Assembly (NCBI GenBank): GCA_048267965.1
Contig: JBLWWK010000003.1
Span: 298,305-362,304, forward strand
DNA: 64,000 nucleotides
Direction: 5' to 3'
DNA from: GCA-2705995 sp048267965
GTDB lineage: Bacteria; Bacteroidota; Bacteroidia; Flavobacteriales_G; Salibacteraceae
Below the pieces are notes generated by a model. That model was given only the letters and a program-made list of their open reading frames with translations, ran no database searches and was not told the DNA's origin. How positions within the stretch are numbered: position 1 is the first letter of the stretch; each line of letters starts with the position of its first letter. Below are positions 18,261 to 27,054 of the stretch, piece by piece. The position numbers were made by a program, and so were the translations under genes.

Positions 18261-18449
18261 GAAACACTATTATAGAAATGTGCAGAGCGCACTAAAAGGA
18301 TATTAAATAACTTTGATAATGAAAGCTGATTAGAAGAATGAGAATCAGAATAGTTCCTCTTCTTACCCTGCAAGTATACAAAAAATACGTTTTGAGCCAT
18401 ACAATGCGAAAGAATTTCACAATTTTGCGGGCTAAAATTTGATGTTGTT
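18261..18449. promoter_or_regulatory. divergent intergenic region rho / DUF4293
   Basis: Contains the promoters of both flanking genes. Near the DUF4293 start, AATTTTGCGGGC and TAAAATTTG partially resemble the Bacteroidota -7 box. No gene or strong structure is seen. Confidence 0.35.
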
Positions 18450-18989
18450 ATGGTTCAACGTGTACAGTCGTTATTTTTATTAGCCAGTTTAATTATTCTT
18501 CTTACCAGCGCATTTGCCCCAATTGTTTCTTTAGAAGGCAACTTTATTTCTGAGCGCGACACAGAATCTATTGATCGTTCTTTATCGGTTACGATGAGCG
18601 GTTTTCAAATTAACTTGGATATTAACGATTTAGATCCGCAGTACCTGCCTGAGTTGCAAGCGCAATTGCCCGCTATTTTTCCATTGGGCATTTCGATTCT
18701 CTTAATAGTGATGCTAACCGGCTTTATTATTATCAATTTTACCGATAGAAAACGCCAAATGAAATTGATTTCGGTGAGTTTGGTTTTACATGCCTTATTG
18801 TTGGTAGGATCCTATTTTTACGGTCAATCGGTGAGCAGTGCAGTAGCCGAATACAACGACTTTTTTACGGTAAACTATTTGAACTGGGGATTTTTTGCGA
18901 TTGTAATTAGCGCGATACTGTCTTTTGTAGGACGAATTTTTATCAAAAAAGACGAAGAGCTAGTGCGTTCAGTCGATCGCATTCGCTAA
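18450..18989 (+). CDS. DUF4293 family membrane protein
   Basis: 179 residues with four hydrophobic segments (about 7-27, 70-95, 108-127, 142-160). The opening MVQRVQSLFLLASLI is the signature start of DUF4293, a Bacteroidota inner-membrane family of unknown role commonly found beside rho, as it is here (divergent, 189 nt apart). Its 3' end overlaps the phosphoesterase gene on the other strand by 21 nt. Confidence 0.85.
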   Translation: MVQRVQSLFLLASLIILLTSAFAPIVSLEGNFISERDTESIDRSLSVTMSGFQINLDINDLDPQYLPELQAQLPAIFPLGISILLIVMLTGFIIINFTDRKRQMKLISVSLVLHALLLVGSYFYGQSVSSAVAEYNDFFTVNYLNWGFFAIVISAILSFVGRIFIKKDEELVRSVDRIR

Positions 18990-19490
18990 ATCGAAATTCT
19001 TAGGACCTAGTTCGATTACCTCTACATTGCTGAATTCACCTTGGTGAAGGTTAAAACGAATGAGTGTGCGCACTTTGTGAAAACCATGGTTACCAGCTGC
19101 ACCGGGGTTCATGTGTAAGCAGTTTTTGTCTTTGTCGTACATGATTTTTAAGATGTGTGAGTGTCCGCAGATAAACAACTGAGGCTTGTATTCTTCTATT
19201 AATGCTCGTGAACGAGGATTGTATTTAGGAGGATATCCACCAATATGGGTCATGAGAATTTTGGTTCCTTCTACCTCAAAAAAAGCATTTAGCGGGTGTG
19301 TAGCGCGAATTTCATGGTTGTCGATGTTTCCGTAAACGGCTCGCAAGGGTTTAAAATCTGCTAGGGTATCGGTAACTTTAAGGTCACCGATGTCTCCAGC
19401 ATGCCATATTTCATCTACTTCTGCGAAATGATGAAAAACACGAGTATCGAGAAAACTGTGAGTATCTGAAATTAATCCGATTTTCTTCAT
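18969..19490 (-). CDS. YfcE/MJ0936-type metallophosphoesterase
   Basis: 173 residues from ATG 19488-19490 (a longer reading to 19514 adds an unlikely MRNCEYCV). The calcineurin-like metal ligands are all present: ISDTHS, HAGDIGD, YGNIDNHE, THIGGYPP and CGHSHI. Small enzymes of this family are manganese phosphodiesterases acting on artificial or cyclic phosphodiesters; the physiological substrate is not known. It converges on and overlaps the DUF4293 gene. Confidence 0.88.
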   Translation of the reverse strand: MKKIGLISDTHSFLDTRVFHHFAEVDEIWHAGDIGDLKVTDTLADFKPLRAVYGNIDNHEIRATHPLNAFFEVEGTKILMTHIGGYPPKYNPRSRALIEEYKPQLFICGHSHILKIMYDKDKNCLHMNPGAAGNHGFHKVRTLIRFNLHQGEFSNVEVIELGPKNFDLANAID

Positions 19491-19571
19491 AACGCAATAT
19501 TCGCAGTTTCTCATCGAGTTTCGCTTTTTTAAAGTGATTTTGGTAGAAAAAGAGAAAAATTATGAAAAAAG

Positions 19572-19958
19572 CTATAGTTGAATAGCTACCGGATTTTTGT
19601 CTTGATCGATGGCTACAAAAGTAAAATCGCCATGGATGGCTTTTTCGCGGTGATTGCTATACATCTGTTCAATAAAAACTTCAACGCTTACTTTTAGACT
19701 TTTGTTACCGATGGAAATCACTTTTCCAATGAGTTCAACAATGGTTCCTGCTGGTATGGGTTTGGTAAAGTCAATTTTATCGCTACTAACGGTAACAACG
19801 GTTTGGCGGGTAAATCGAGTGGCGGTAATAAAAGCAACTTCATCCATCATTTGCATGGCGGTACCTCCAAAAAGCGTGTCGTAATGGTTGGTAGTGTTCG
19901 GGAAAACAGCTTTAAAAATGTGGGTTTCTGATTGGTTGATTTTTTCTTCTATTGTCAT
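19572..19958 (-). CDS. acyl-CoA thioesterase, hotdog fold
   Basis: 128 residues, single hotdog domain. NTTNHYDTLFGGTAMQMMDEVAFITATRF carries the N/D-x-x-G-x-x-F-G-G pattern of YciA/BFIT-type acyl-CoA thioesterases, and SSDKIDFTKPIPAGTIVELIGKV the following strands. Such enzymes hydrolyse short to long acyl-CoA esters. It is the first complete gene downstream, on the same strand, of the cobalamin riboswitch, 165 nt from its B12 box; whether the riboswitch controls it is open. Confidence 0.85.
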   Translation of the reverse strand: MTIEEKINQSETHIFKAVFPNTTNHYDTLFGGTAMQMMDEVAFITATRFTRQTVVTVSSDKIDFTKPIPAGTIVELIGKVISIGNKSLKVSVEVFIEQMYSNHREKAIHGDFTFVAIDQDKNPVAIQL

Positions 19959-20059
19959 TTTGTTCGTTTTTAATGTGTTATTGAATTTTTAATCGATTGA
20001 ACAGCTAAAAAAACGAACCAATAGAGCACACCCTCCTCACTTCAGAAACACAGAAAGGC

Positions 20060-20119
20060 TTAAAGGGAAGAAAAAGTAGGTTCATCGGTGAGTTCAATAG
20101 CTTCAAATCGCGAAAGCAT
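20060..20119 (-). CDS. possible short ORF or gene remnant behind the B12 riboswitch
   Basis: A 19-codon reading frame (starts MLSRFEAIELTDEP, stop TAA at 20060-20062) begins 15 nt after the B12 box on the minus strand, where the start of a riboswitch-controlled gene would lie. I do not recognise the peptide. It could be the stub of a deleted B12-regulated gene, a leader peptide, or chance. Confidence 0.25.
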   Translation of the reverse strand: MLSRFEAIELTDEPTFSSL

Positions 20120-20124
20120 TGTCT

Positions 20125-20290
20125 GTTCAGTAGAGGCAGGTATCCTGACTTGTAACCCTTTTTATTGTTCTTCCCATTTTTATAAAACAGTGAACATAAC
20201 GAGAATAAAAAGGTATTGGTTACTTACAGTTGCGCGACAGTTCGTGATTTACACACGATTCCCTTTTAACTTGCAACAAGCAAAACCTAA
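20125..20290 (-). promoter_or_regulatory. cobalamin (B12) riboswitch
   Basis: Read on the minus strand, 20290 to 20125 shows the conserved core in order: TTAAAAGGGAAT, GTG, AAATC, the GAACTGTCGCGCAACTGTAA block, TTCACTG, TGGGAAG, and the B12 box AAGTCAGGATACCTGCC at 20135-20151. Order, spacing and wording are those of an adenosylcobalamin riboswitch, which normally represses btuB, metE, nrd or cobalamin genes. None of these lies downstream. The next genes on this strand are a 19-codon ORF and the thioesterase. No convincing terminator hairpin is seen in the expression platform, so translational control is the likelier mode. Confidence 0.9.
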
Positions 20291-20376
20291 ACTGGTAGAT
20301 GAATTATTTGAATGAACGAGCTGGCAAGGTTAGCAATTCTATAACGAACCACCGTAATTATTTATCGGTTTTCTGC

Positions 20377-20408
20377 TTGATAAACGAAGAGGGTACAACT
20401 ACATTTGC
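20377..20408 (+). promoter_or_regulatory. promoter of the truA operon
   Basis: TTG (20377-20379), 20-nt spacer, TACATTTGC (20400-20408): full match to the Bacteroidota consensus. The box ends 5 nt before the truA ATG at 20414, so the transcript probably starts at the start codon. Confidence 0.65.
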
Positions 20409-20413
20409 ACGGC

Positions 20414-21169
20414 ATGAATAGATATTTTGCGCACATTGCTTTTGAAGGAACCCAATACCACGGCTGGCAAATACAACCCGATGCGGTAAGTGTTCAAGAA
20501 ACGATAGAAAAAGCGCTTTCTACTATCTTGCGAACGCCTACATCGATAGTGGGCTGCGGCCGTACTGATACGGGCGTTCATGCATCATCTTATTGGATTC
20601 ATTTCGATATCGAACAAGAGCAAGACCCTCAGCATTTGACCTTTAAAATGAATAGCTTATTGCCCAGTGATATAGCTTTTTACGAAGTGTTTTCGGTTCC
20701 TACCGATATGCACGCGCGGTTTACAGCAAGGTGGCGAACGTATCATTATTTTATTCATGATAGAAAAGAGCCTTTTTTGTTGAGTAACAGTTATTTATTT
20801 AAAAAGAAACTCGACTTAGAAGCCATGAATTTGGCTGGGAAACTGCTCGAAGAAGTAAAAGATTTTAGCTCGTTTTGTAAGTCTGGTTCTGATCAAGAAA
20901 ATAACTTGTGCAACTTGCGTTTAGCAAAATGGGAACAAGTAGGTGAGCATCAAATTCGGTTTACGGTTACCGCTAATCGCTTTCTAAGAAATATGGTGAG
21001 AGCACTTGTAGGAACCTTTATAGAAGTGGGTTTGGGCAAAATATCGCCAGAAGAGTTTATACAAATTACCGAAGCAAAAAGCCGATCAAAAGCAGGGGTT
21101 TCGGTTCCTGCACAAGGGCTTTTTTTAGCAGAAGTTGAATACGAAAATCATAAAGAATACTTGAGTTAA
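20414..21169 (+). CDS. truA: tRNA pseudouridine38-40 synthase TruA
   Basis: 251 residues from ATG 20414 (an in-frame TTG at 20405 lies inside the promoter box). Makes pseudouridine at positions 38-40 of the tRNA anticodon arm. Motifs: FEGTQYHGWQIQP near residue 9, the catalytic aspartate in CGRTDTGVHA near residue 54, RFTARWRTYHYFIH and NRFLRNMVRALVGTFIEVG. The TAA stop shares its last A with the ATG of the following ABC transporter, so translation is coupled. A GGTTCCTACC copy encodes Val-Pro-Thr at 20695. Confidence 0.95.
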   Translation: MNRYFAHIAFEGTQYHGWQIQPDAVSVQETIEKALSTILRTPTSIVGCGRTDTGVHASSYWIHFDIEQEQDPQHLTFKMNSLLPSDIAFYEVFSVPTDMHARFTARWRTYHYFIHDRKEPFLLSNSYLFKKKLDLEAMNLAGKLLEEVKDFSSFCKSGSDQENNLCNLRLAKWEQVGEHQIRFTVTANRFLRNMVRALVGTFIEVGLGKISPEEFIQITEAKSRSKAGVSVPAQGLFLAEVEYENHKEYLS

Positions 21170-22929
21170 TGGCAACTTCAGTAACGGGTAAGGCATTTGA
21201 TTTAAGCTTGTTTAAGCGTATTTTAAAATACGTAAAACCCTACCAAACCAAGTTTATTATTACGGGGGTGTTAACCATTGTGTTGGCGTTGTTATCGCCC
21301 ATTCGTCCGTGGTTAATTCAATATGCGGTAGATCATTACATTGTAAAGTCGAATGCGGCTATGTTGTTGAATATGACAATTTTGTTGATTGTTATTTTAA
21401 TTGCAGAAGCGGTGGTACAGTTTTTTCAGACCTACATGGCCAATTGGGTAGGGCAGAGCGTTATTAAAGATTTGCGCATGGAGGTTTACAACAAAATTAT
21501 TGGGTTTAAACTCAAGTATTTTGACAATACGGCCATTGGTACCTTGGTAACGCGCGCGGTTTCTGATATTGAAACTATTTCTGATATTTTCTCTCAGGGT
21601 ATTCTCATTATTATTGGTGACATTTTAAAATTAGTGGTTGTTATCGCGTTTATGTTTGTTATGGATTGGCGCTTAACTTTATTCGCATTGGCTCCAATTC
21701 CGATCTTACTTTGGGCTACTAATGTGTTTAAAAACTACATTAAAACCGCTTTTGGCGAGGTGAGAAATGCCGTTTCGAAGTTGAATGCCTTTGTTCAAGA
21801 ACACATAACGGGAATGAACATTGTGCAAATTTTTAACCGTGAAGAGGTAGAAATGGAGAAGTTCGAAGCCATTAACAAAGATCACCGACAAGCGCACATA
21901 AAAACCGTTTGGGCCAACTCTATTTTCTTTCCGGTAGTTGAAATTTTAAGTGCCATTTCTATTGCCTTATTGGTTTGGTGGGGCGCCAAAGAAGTAATTG
22001 CAGATACCGTTCAGTTGGGAGATTTAATGGCGTTTATCTTATACATCTATATGTTGTATCGCCCTATTCGTCAGCTAGCAGATCGCTTCAATACCTTGCA
22101 AATGGGAATGGTAAGTTCTGAACGTGTTTTTAAAGTAATCGACACGCAATCAACCATAGAAAATTCGGGTACGCGAGATCCGAGAACCATTACAGGTAAT
22201 TTGTCTTTTAAAAATGTTTGGTTTGCCTACAACGAGCCTGATTGGGTATTAAAAGACATTTCTTTTGAAGTAAAACAAGGTGAAACCATTGCTTTTGTAG
22301 GAGCCACAGGTGCCGGAAAAACAAGTGTAATCAACTTGCTCAGTAGATTTTATGAATTTCAAAAAGGAAGTATTTCTATTGATGGTCACGATGTGCGCGA
22401 TTTTGAACTGTCGAAGTTGAGAAAAGAAATCGGTGTGGTTTTACAAGATGTTTTCTTGTTTTCAGATACCATTTTGAACAACATTACGCTCAATAATCCC
22501 AATATTTCGAGAGAGCAAGTGATAGAAGCTGCCAAAGCGGTAGGAGCCCATGATTTTATTGCTAAACTGAACGATGGCTACGATTTTGACGTTCAAGAAC
22601 GCGGTGGAATGTTATCTGTGGGGCAGCGACAGTTACTGGCTTTTATTCGTGCTTATGTCTATAACCCGAAAATTTTGGTGTTAGACGAGGCTACCTCAAG
22701 CGTAGATACAGAATCTGAAATGTTGATTCAAAATGCAATAGATCGACTCACCGAAAACAGAACTTCGATTGTAATTGCGCATAGATTGGCCACCATCCAA
22801 AAGGCCGATAAAATTATTGTAATGGAAAAAGGCCGAATTGTCGAAATTGGTTCGCACCAAGAATTGTTGAAACAAAACGGACATTATAAAAATCTTTACG
22901 AACTCCAGTTTAGTGAACTGGCCGATTAA
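21169..22929 (+). CDS. ABC exporter half-transporter (MsbA/MDR type)
   Basis: 586 residues: an N-terminal six-helix exporter domain (about 1-320) fused to an ATPase domain with Walker A GATGAGKTS near 384, Q-loop GVVLQDVFLFSDTI, signature MLSVGQRQLLAFIRAY (VGQRQ in place of SGGQ) and Walker B ILVLDEATSSVDTES, H-loop AHRLATIQ. It works as a homo- or heterodimer; MsbA-like lipid A flipping or drug export are both possible. It is second in the truA operon and 11 nt before the GNAT gene. Confidence 0.93.
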   Translation: MATSVTGKAFDLSLFKRILKYVKPYQTKFIITGVLTIVLALLSPIRPWLIQYAVDHYIVKSNAAMLLNMTILLIVILIAEAVVQFFQTYMANWVGQSVIKDLRMEVYNKIIGFKLKYFDNTAIGTLVTRAVSDIETISDIFSQGILIIIGDILKLVVVIAFMFVMDWRLTLFALAPIPILLWATNVFKNYIKTAFGEVRNAVSKLNAFVQEHITGMNIVQIFNREEVEMEKFEAINKDHRQAHIKTVWANSIFFPVVEILSAISIALLVWWGAKEVIADTVQLGDLMAFILYIYMLYRPIRQLADRFNTLQMGMVSSERVFKVIDTQSTIENSGTRDPRTITGNLSFKNVWFAYNEPDWVLKDISFEVKQGETIAFVGATGAGKTSVINLLSRFYEFQKGSISIDGHDVRDFELSKLRKEIGVVLQDVFLFSDTILNNITLNNPNISREQVIEAAKAVGAHDFIAKLNDGYDFDVQERGGMLSVGQRQLLAFIRAYVYNPKILVLDEATSSVDTESEMLIQNAIDRLTENRTSIVIAHRLATIQKADKIIVMEKGRIVEIGSHQELLKQNGHYKNLYELQFSELAD

Positions 22930-22940
22930 AGGCCGAAAAA

Positions 22941-23417
22941 ATGCACCTAGCAGAAAATTATCAACCAACTTTTAGAAAGGCAAAACAAGCCGATTTAGCG
23001 GCAATTGTTGAAATGCTCATTGATGATCCGTTGGGTGTTCAGCGCGAAGAAATTGAATTTCCGCTGGCAGATGCTTATCAAAACGCCTTCGAAAAAATTG
23101 ATGGGGATGCCAACCAAGAGCTAATCGTTGCAGAAACGGTTGAGGGGCAAATCGTAGGAACCTTACAACTTTCTTTTATTCAGTATTTAACGTATCGAGG
23201 TGGCTTGCGAGCACAAATAGAAGCCGTTCGGATAGATAGAAATTACCGAGGAAAAGGCTTGGGTAAGCAACTCATTGAGTGGGCGATAGAGCGAGCAAAG
23301 AAACGCGGAGCTCATTTGATTCAGTTAACCACCGATAAATCTCGACCCGAGGCTATTTCGTTTTACAGCCGTTTAGGGTTTCAAGAGTCTCACGAAGGGT
23401 TTAAACTTCATTTTTAA
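22941..23417 (+). CDS. GNAT family N-acetyltransferase
   Basis: 158 residues, one GNAT domain. The acetyl-CoA-binding motif A is IEAVRIDRNYRGKGLGKQLIEWAIERAKKRGA (R-x-x-G-x-G as RGKGLG), followed by LTTDKSRPEAISFYSRLGF. Substrate unknown. It follows the ABC transporter by 11 nt and is the last gene in the truA operon; the strong inverted repeat beyond it belongs to the converging gene. Confidence 0.88.
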   Translation: MHLAENYQPTFRKAKQADLAAIVEMLIDDPLGVQREEIEFPLADAYQNAFEKIDGDANQELIVAETVEGQIVGTLQLSFIQYLTYRGGLRAQIEAVRIDRNYRGKGLGKQLIEWAIERAKKRGAHLIQLTTDKSRPEAISFYSRLGFQESHEGFKLHF

Positions 23418-23436
23418 GTTAGAAATTCAAATTAAG

Positions 23437-23482
23437 ATGAAAAATTAGCATTTCGCTTTCGCCTGAAAGGAAAGCGAAATGC
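23437..23482 (-). terminator. intrinsic terminator between GNAT and OmpA-like genes
   Basis: Perfect 13-bp stem (GCATTTCGCTTTC at 23448-23460 with GAAAGCGAAATGC at 23470-23482, 9-nt loop). The T-rich tail is on the minus strand, so it mainly ends the OmpA-like transcript; it could stop both. Confidence 0.8.
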
Positions 23483-23495
23483 CGGAGAATCTTGT

Positions 23496-24794
23496 TTATT
23501 TCCAACCAATTTCTACTCTACGATTCAACGCTCTATTTTCGCTAGAATTATTGTTAGTAGCGGGCTGCGAGAAATCAAAATAGGCTATTTCTACCTTTTC
23601 AGGATCAACTCCTTTTTTCACTAAATAATTCTTCACAGCAATAGCTCTTCTCTTAGAAAGTGCTGTGTTGTAGGCCTTAGAGCCTTTGTTATCGGTATGA
23701 CCCGAAACCATTATTTTCTGTGTTTTCGATTTTATTTGAACGATAAACTCATCGATTTTCTTTTGTTCAGAAACGGTGAGGAGATTTTCATCAAAATCAA
23801 AATACACAATGCATTCTGCTGAAAGCAGAGTGCCAGCCGAATCGTATTCTGATTTTTCGATAGCTGGTTTTTCTGATTTTACTTCGGTTTTAGCAGGTTT
23901 GGCTTCTGGCTCTTCTAATAAATTTCTTTTCGAAGTAATGTACAAGCCAATTTCTTTTGCTTCGCTTTCGAAATAGGTAAGAAACTCTTGATTTTCTTTA
24001 ACAAACTCTTCTCTTTCTTGGCTTTGAAAAGACATTTTTTCAATAAACACTCCGGAGTCTAATTGTTGATCTTGCACATCTGCCAAGGCAATTTTAAGCT
24101 TGTAAATTCTTCCTGGAACTACTTGCGCGTAGGCTTTCATAGGTTTAGAAAAGCCATCTAGCTCAATGGTGAATTGCTCTTCGATAGTGGGTTCCCACCG
24201 TTGGTTTTGAATATAGTATTCACCAAAGCGATTGTAATTTAAGGTGTTGATGGTGATGGGTATTTCCGTTCCCGGAATGGTAGCCATATTGGTTACTTCG
24301 TTGGTTTCGGTATCGAGAATTAAGAAACCAAAAACATCGTTAAACGAACTACCAACATACTCATCGTATTCTTCTGAGCCAAACACGTAGGTAAAGCTCA
24401 CCACATCAAATTCAGGCACAAAGGTGAATTCTAGAACGGCAGCATCGTAGGTTTTACCGAACGCCAATTTTTCGAGCTCTGGATCTCCGGCAGTTCCATG
24501 AACACCAGACATGGTAGTGGTTTTACTCGGTCCGCGCAAATAATCTAAATCTCCTGTGCTTAGCACAATGCCGGTGTCTATTCCAATGTTGCACAAATGA
24601 CAAGAGAAAATTCCACGGGCATGCACATCTCCTTTGTATTTTACGTTAGAGACGGTAACTGCATTACCGAGTAAATACTCTTTCACCAATAGGCTTTCGT
24701 GTGGGTAGGAACTCGATATAAATTGAGCTTGAGCGCTCGAAAAAGTCAAAAAAGATAGAAAAGTGAGTACGAGATAAAACTGGAATTTATTCAA
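23496..24794 (-). CDS. choice-of-anchor L domain / OmpA C-terminal domain fusion protein
   Basis: 432 residues from a TTG at 24792-24794, chosen because it starts a clean signal peptide (NKFQFYLVLTFLSFLTFSSAQAQ) and overlaps the stop of the T9SS gene before it. No ATG is available near the N terminus. Residues about 30-260 form a choice-of-anchor L domain (GIDTGIVLSTGD, DVVSFTYVFGSEEYDEYVGSSFNDVFGF). A Lys/Glu/Pro linker leads to an OmpA peptidoglycan-binding domain (YFDFDENLLT, VSGHTDNKGSKAYN, LSKRRAIAVKNYL, ENRALNRRVEI). It is presumably outer-membrane-linked and grips the cell wall, but its partner is unknown. The combination is unusual because anchor-L proteins in this phylum usually end in gliding/T9SS domains. 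Confidence 0.85.
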   Translation of the reverse strand: MNKFQFYLVLTFLSFLTFSSAQAQFISSSYPHESLLVKEYLLGNAVTVSNVKYKGDVHARGIFSCHLCNIGIDTGIVLSTGDLDYLRGPSKTTTMSGVHGTAGDPELEKLAFGKTYDAAVLEFTFVPEFDVVSFTYVFGSEEYDEYVGSSFNDVFGFLILDTETNEVTNMATIPGTEIPITINTLNYNRFGEYYIQNQRWEPTIEEQFTIELDGFSKPMKAYAQVVPGRIYKLKIALADVQDQQLDSGVFIEKMSFQSQEREEFVKENQEFLTYFESEAKEIGLYITSKRNLLEEPEAKPAKTEVKSEKPAIEKSEYDSAGTLLSAECIVYFDFDENLLTVSEQKKIDEFIVQIKSKTQKIMVSGHTDNKGSKAYNTALSKRRAIAVKNYLVKKGVDPEKVEIAYFDFSQPATNNNSSENRALNRRVEIGWK

Positions 24795-26961
24795 TTTTAA
24801 GTAGTTTTTCAGTAACAATGTCTTCGGTTCCTACCGATATAATTAAGCTGTAAAGACCAGATTCTAGCTCGCTGGTAGAGAACGAAAATTGATTTTGCCC
24901 CGCGTCTACATTGGCTTCTTTCCATTCTTTAACTACTCGGCCACGCATGTCGATTAAGGTAAAAGTTACTTCTCTTTTAGAACCCAATTCGAAACTTACG
25001 CTGAATTTATCACCAAACGGATTGGGAAACACTTTATTGGATGGAATTACTACTTCGAAACTACCTTCTTTGGTAACAGAGCAATGGTAAGCATCAATCA
25101 TTTGAAGAGAATAATCTTCGTTACACAGGTTAATGGTAACCGTTGAATCTTCTAATGGTGTTTCGTTCCAAATGAACTGATAAGGTGCTGCGCCCCCGTT
25201 TCCGTTCAGGTACAATTGGGTTATGCAGTTGTTACCGTACTCGTAAGGTTCTGTGTTGATAGTTACAGTTGGCACATCGTAATCGGGTGCTTTTAACTCG
25301 CTCATCCAAATTGAGCTTTTGTTGTTGTAACCAGATCCGTAAAAACCAGAAGTCCACACTTTGCCGGGATCGTTGTAAACTCGTTGAATACCAAAATAAT
25401 CTCCCCAGCGCTCATAGGGTCCGTTAATTTGCTCTACGTAATCGAGACCTTCTTTCAAAACAGTCACCTCAGAATAACCATCGCAATCGCTGTAATAAAT
25501 GCAAGAAATTCCGGGATGGCCATCTATAGAAGTATGGTTAAAAGCAATAATTGCTTCCGTTTCTTCTGCTGAGTTTCCGGTAAAAGCAATGTTCGGATAA
25601 CCAAAATCTTTTACTGGGTCAGAAATCACCACTCCTTCGAAACTCGGTTGGTCAGAATCTACATTTTTGATGATTCCGTGATAAACGCTCGCCAAACCAT
25701 TCGAAAAATTCATGGTGTTGGCCACGTATTGTATTTGGTTATTGTGCAAGAATGCGCCTAACATGCGCGAATCGTTTGTTTGTAAACCGGTGCTCTCGTC
25801 TGAAAGATCGGTGTCTTCTTGCTTGCCATTCGGTGGCATTCCGTAAGGGGTGGGCGTAATACCTAGCGTAACGTTTAATTCTGCATTGTTAGAAGCGTAA
25901 GAATCAGTCACTTCAATTACAAAAATGCTATCGTTAGTAACATCGAAATTACGGTTCGATAAAAAGTACATGTTCGGGCCCATTGGTCCCATAGCGCCTT
26001 CTACTGGGCACAAGTTGCGAGTGTAAACACCATCGTATTTAATATCGTCCCAAAGAGTGGAGGGCAAATTAGTTGCTCCGCTGTATGCCTCTTCTAGCGG
26101 AACTTGCCAAATTATAGAACCTCTAAAGCCAGCTTGCCAGCTAACGCCTCTTTCGATTAAGTTAACGGTGTAAAATAAATCGTTTTCAGTAACAGCAATG
26201 GCGGGGTAATCGGTCCATTCGTTAAGCCCTCTTGGGTTTCCAGTTATTTCATACATATTCCAAGGGTCGCCTGGGTGAGAAGAAGTTGAGAAACCAACAA
26301 CAATTCTACTATCAGATGGAGTTCTGCCTGCTAAGAAAGTCATAATAAAACGATCGTTAATAGGGTCGAACAGTAACTTGGGATCGAAGGGAGCATCGTC
26401 TAAATCGAACGCTAGCGGCTCTGCAAATTTTTGAAAGCTAATGGTGTGCGAAAACTGAGAAGGTTTGTAGATAACGGTGTCTGCATTTAAGTCGTAAGCA
26501 TAAACCAGTGAATTTACAGAAACCATGAGCATTCCGTTGTTAGAAATGGCCATTGTGTTATCTAACGGGTTTCCGCCTTGTATGGGCAGAGCTGTATCTA
26601 AAGCAGGAATAAATGCATTAAACAAACCGTAATTGTTTACAACTTCAACAGAAGGAGCTGTAGAACTGGGTGTGCTTTGAATTTCGCTTTCAGAATTCTT
26701 TTGCGCGGCAAACAGCTGCTTGGCTTTCTTTTTCTGTTCTATCAAAAACGATTTGTACGATTCTCCGCCTGGAACGGGAGCTTCTTTTGTTTTCGATAAA
26801 ATAGGATCGAAATCAGATTTTACGTCTTGTGGGTGAAAGGTTCCTATTTTCTTAATAGAAAAAGGTTTTTTCTGATAGGTGAACTTATTATTTTGTGCCG
26901 ATACGGTTCCTACCGTTAAAACGAAGAAAACCGTAAAGAGAGAGAGTAAATTTTTGTTCAT
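24787..26961 (-). CDS. secreted protein with T9SS type A sorting domain
   Basis: 724 residues with a signal peptide (MNKNLLSLFTVFFVLTVGTVSAQ). The C-terminal 80 residues are a type A T9SS sorting domain: VFPNPFGDKFSVSFE, VTFTLIDMRGRVVKEW and SGLYSLIISVGTEDIVTEKLLKIE. The large middle looks like a beta-propeller or exo-alpha-sialidase-like fold (DAPFDPKLLFDPINDRFIMTF, DYPAIAVTEND, LSDESTGLQTNDSRM). The sorting domain would route it through the outer membrane to the surface. A ribosome finishing this gene overlaps the TTG start of the OmpA-fusion gene by 8 nt, so the two are an operon. Substrate unknown. Two iterated motifs (24826 and 26905) sit near its two ends. Confidence 0.88.
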   Translation of the reverse strand: MNKNLLSLFTVFFVLTVGTVSAQNNKFTYQKKPFSIKKIGTFHPQDVKSDFDPILSKTKEAPVPGGESYKSFLIEQKKKAKQLFAAQKNSESEIQSTPSSTAPSVEVVNNYGLFNAFIPALDTALPIQGGNPLDNTMAISNNGMLMVSVNSLVYAYDLNADTVIYKPSQFSHTISFQKFAEPLAFDLDDAPFDPKLLFDPINDRFIMTFLAGRTPSDSRIVVGFSTSSHPGDPWNMYEITGNPRGLNEWTDYPAIAVTENDLFYTVNLIERGVSWQAGFRGSIIWQVPLEEAYSGATNLPSTLWDDIKYDGVYTRNLCPVEGAMGPMGPNMYFLSNRNFDVTNDSIFVIEVTDSYASNNAELNVTLGITPTPYGMPPNGKQEDTDLSDESTGLQTNDSRMLGAFLHNNQIQYVANTMNFSNGLASVYHGIIKNVDSDQPSFEGVVISDPVKDFGYPNIAFTGNSAEETEAIIAFNHTSIDGHPGISCIYYSDCDGYSEVTVLKEGLDYVEQINGPYERWGDYFGIQRVYNDPGKVWTSGFYGSGYNNKSSIWMSELKAPDYDVPTVTINTEPYEYGNNCITQLYLNGNGGAAPYQFIWNETPLEDSTVTINLCNEDYSLQMIDAYHCSVTKEGSFEVVIPSNKVFPNPFGDKFSVSFELGSKREVTFTLIDMRGRVVKEWKEANVDAGQNQFSFSTSELESGLYSLIISVGTEDIVTEKLLKIE

Positions 26962-27054
26962 TCGCGCAAACTTTCAATTTGTGCTAATTTACAAAATTAT
27001 CGAGGTGATGTTAACGTTCGTTAAAATCGAGATTTATTTTTGATAGCGAATTGC

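Noticed and set aside
20088..20315. Plus-strand reading frame of 75 codons upstream of truA.
   Set aside because: It is antisense to the cobalamin riboswitch and contains its inverse sequence; no coding evidence.
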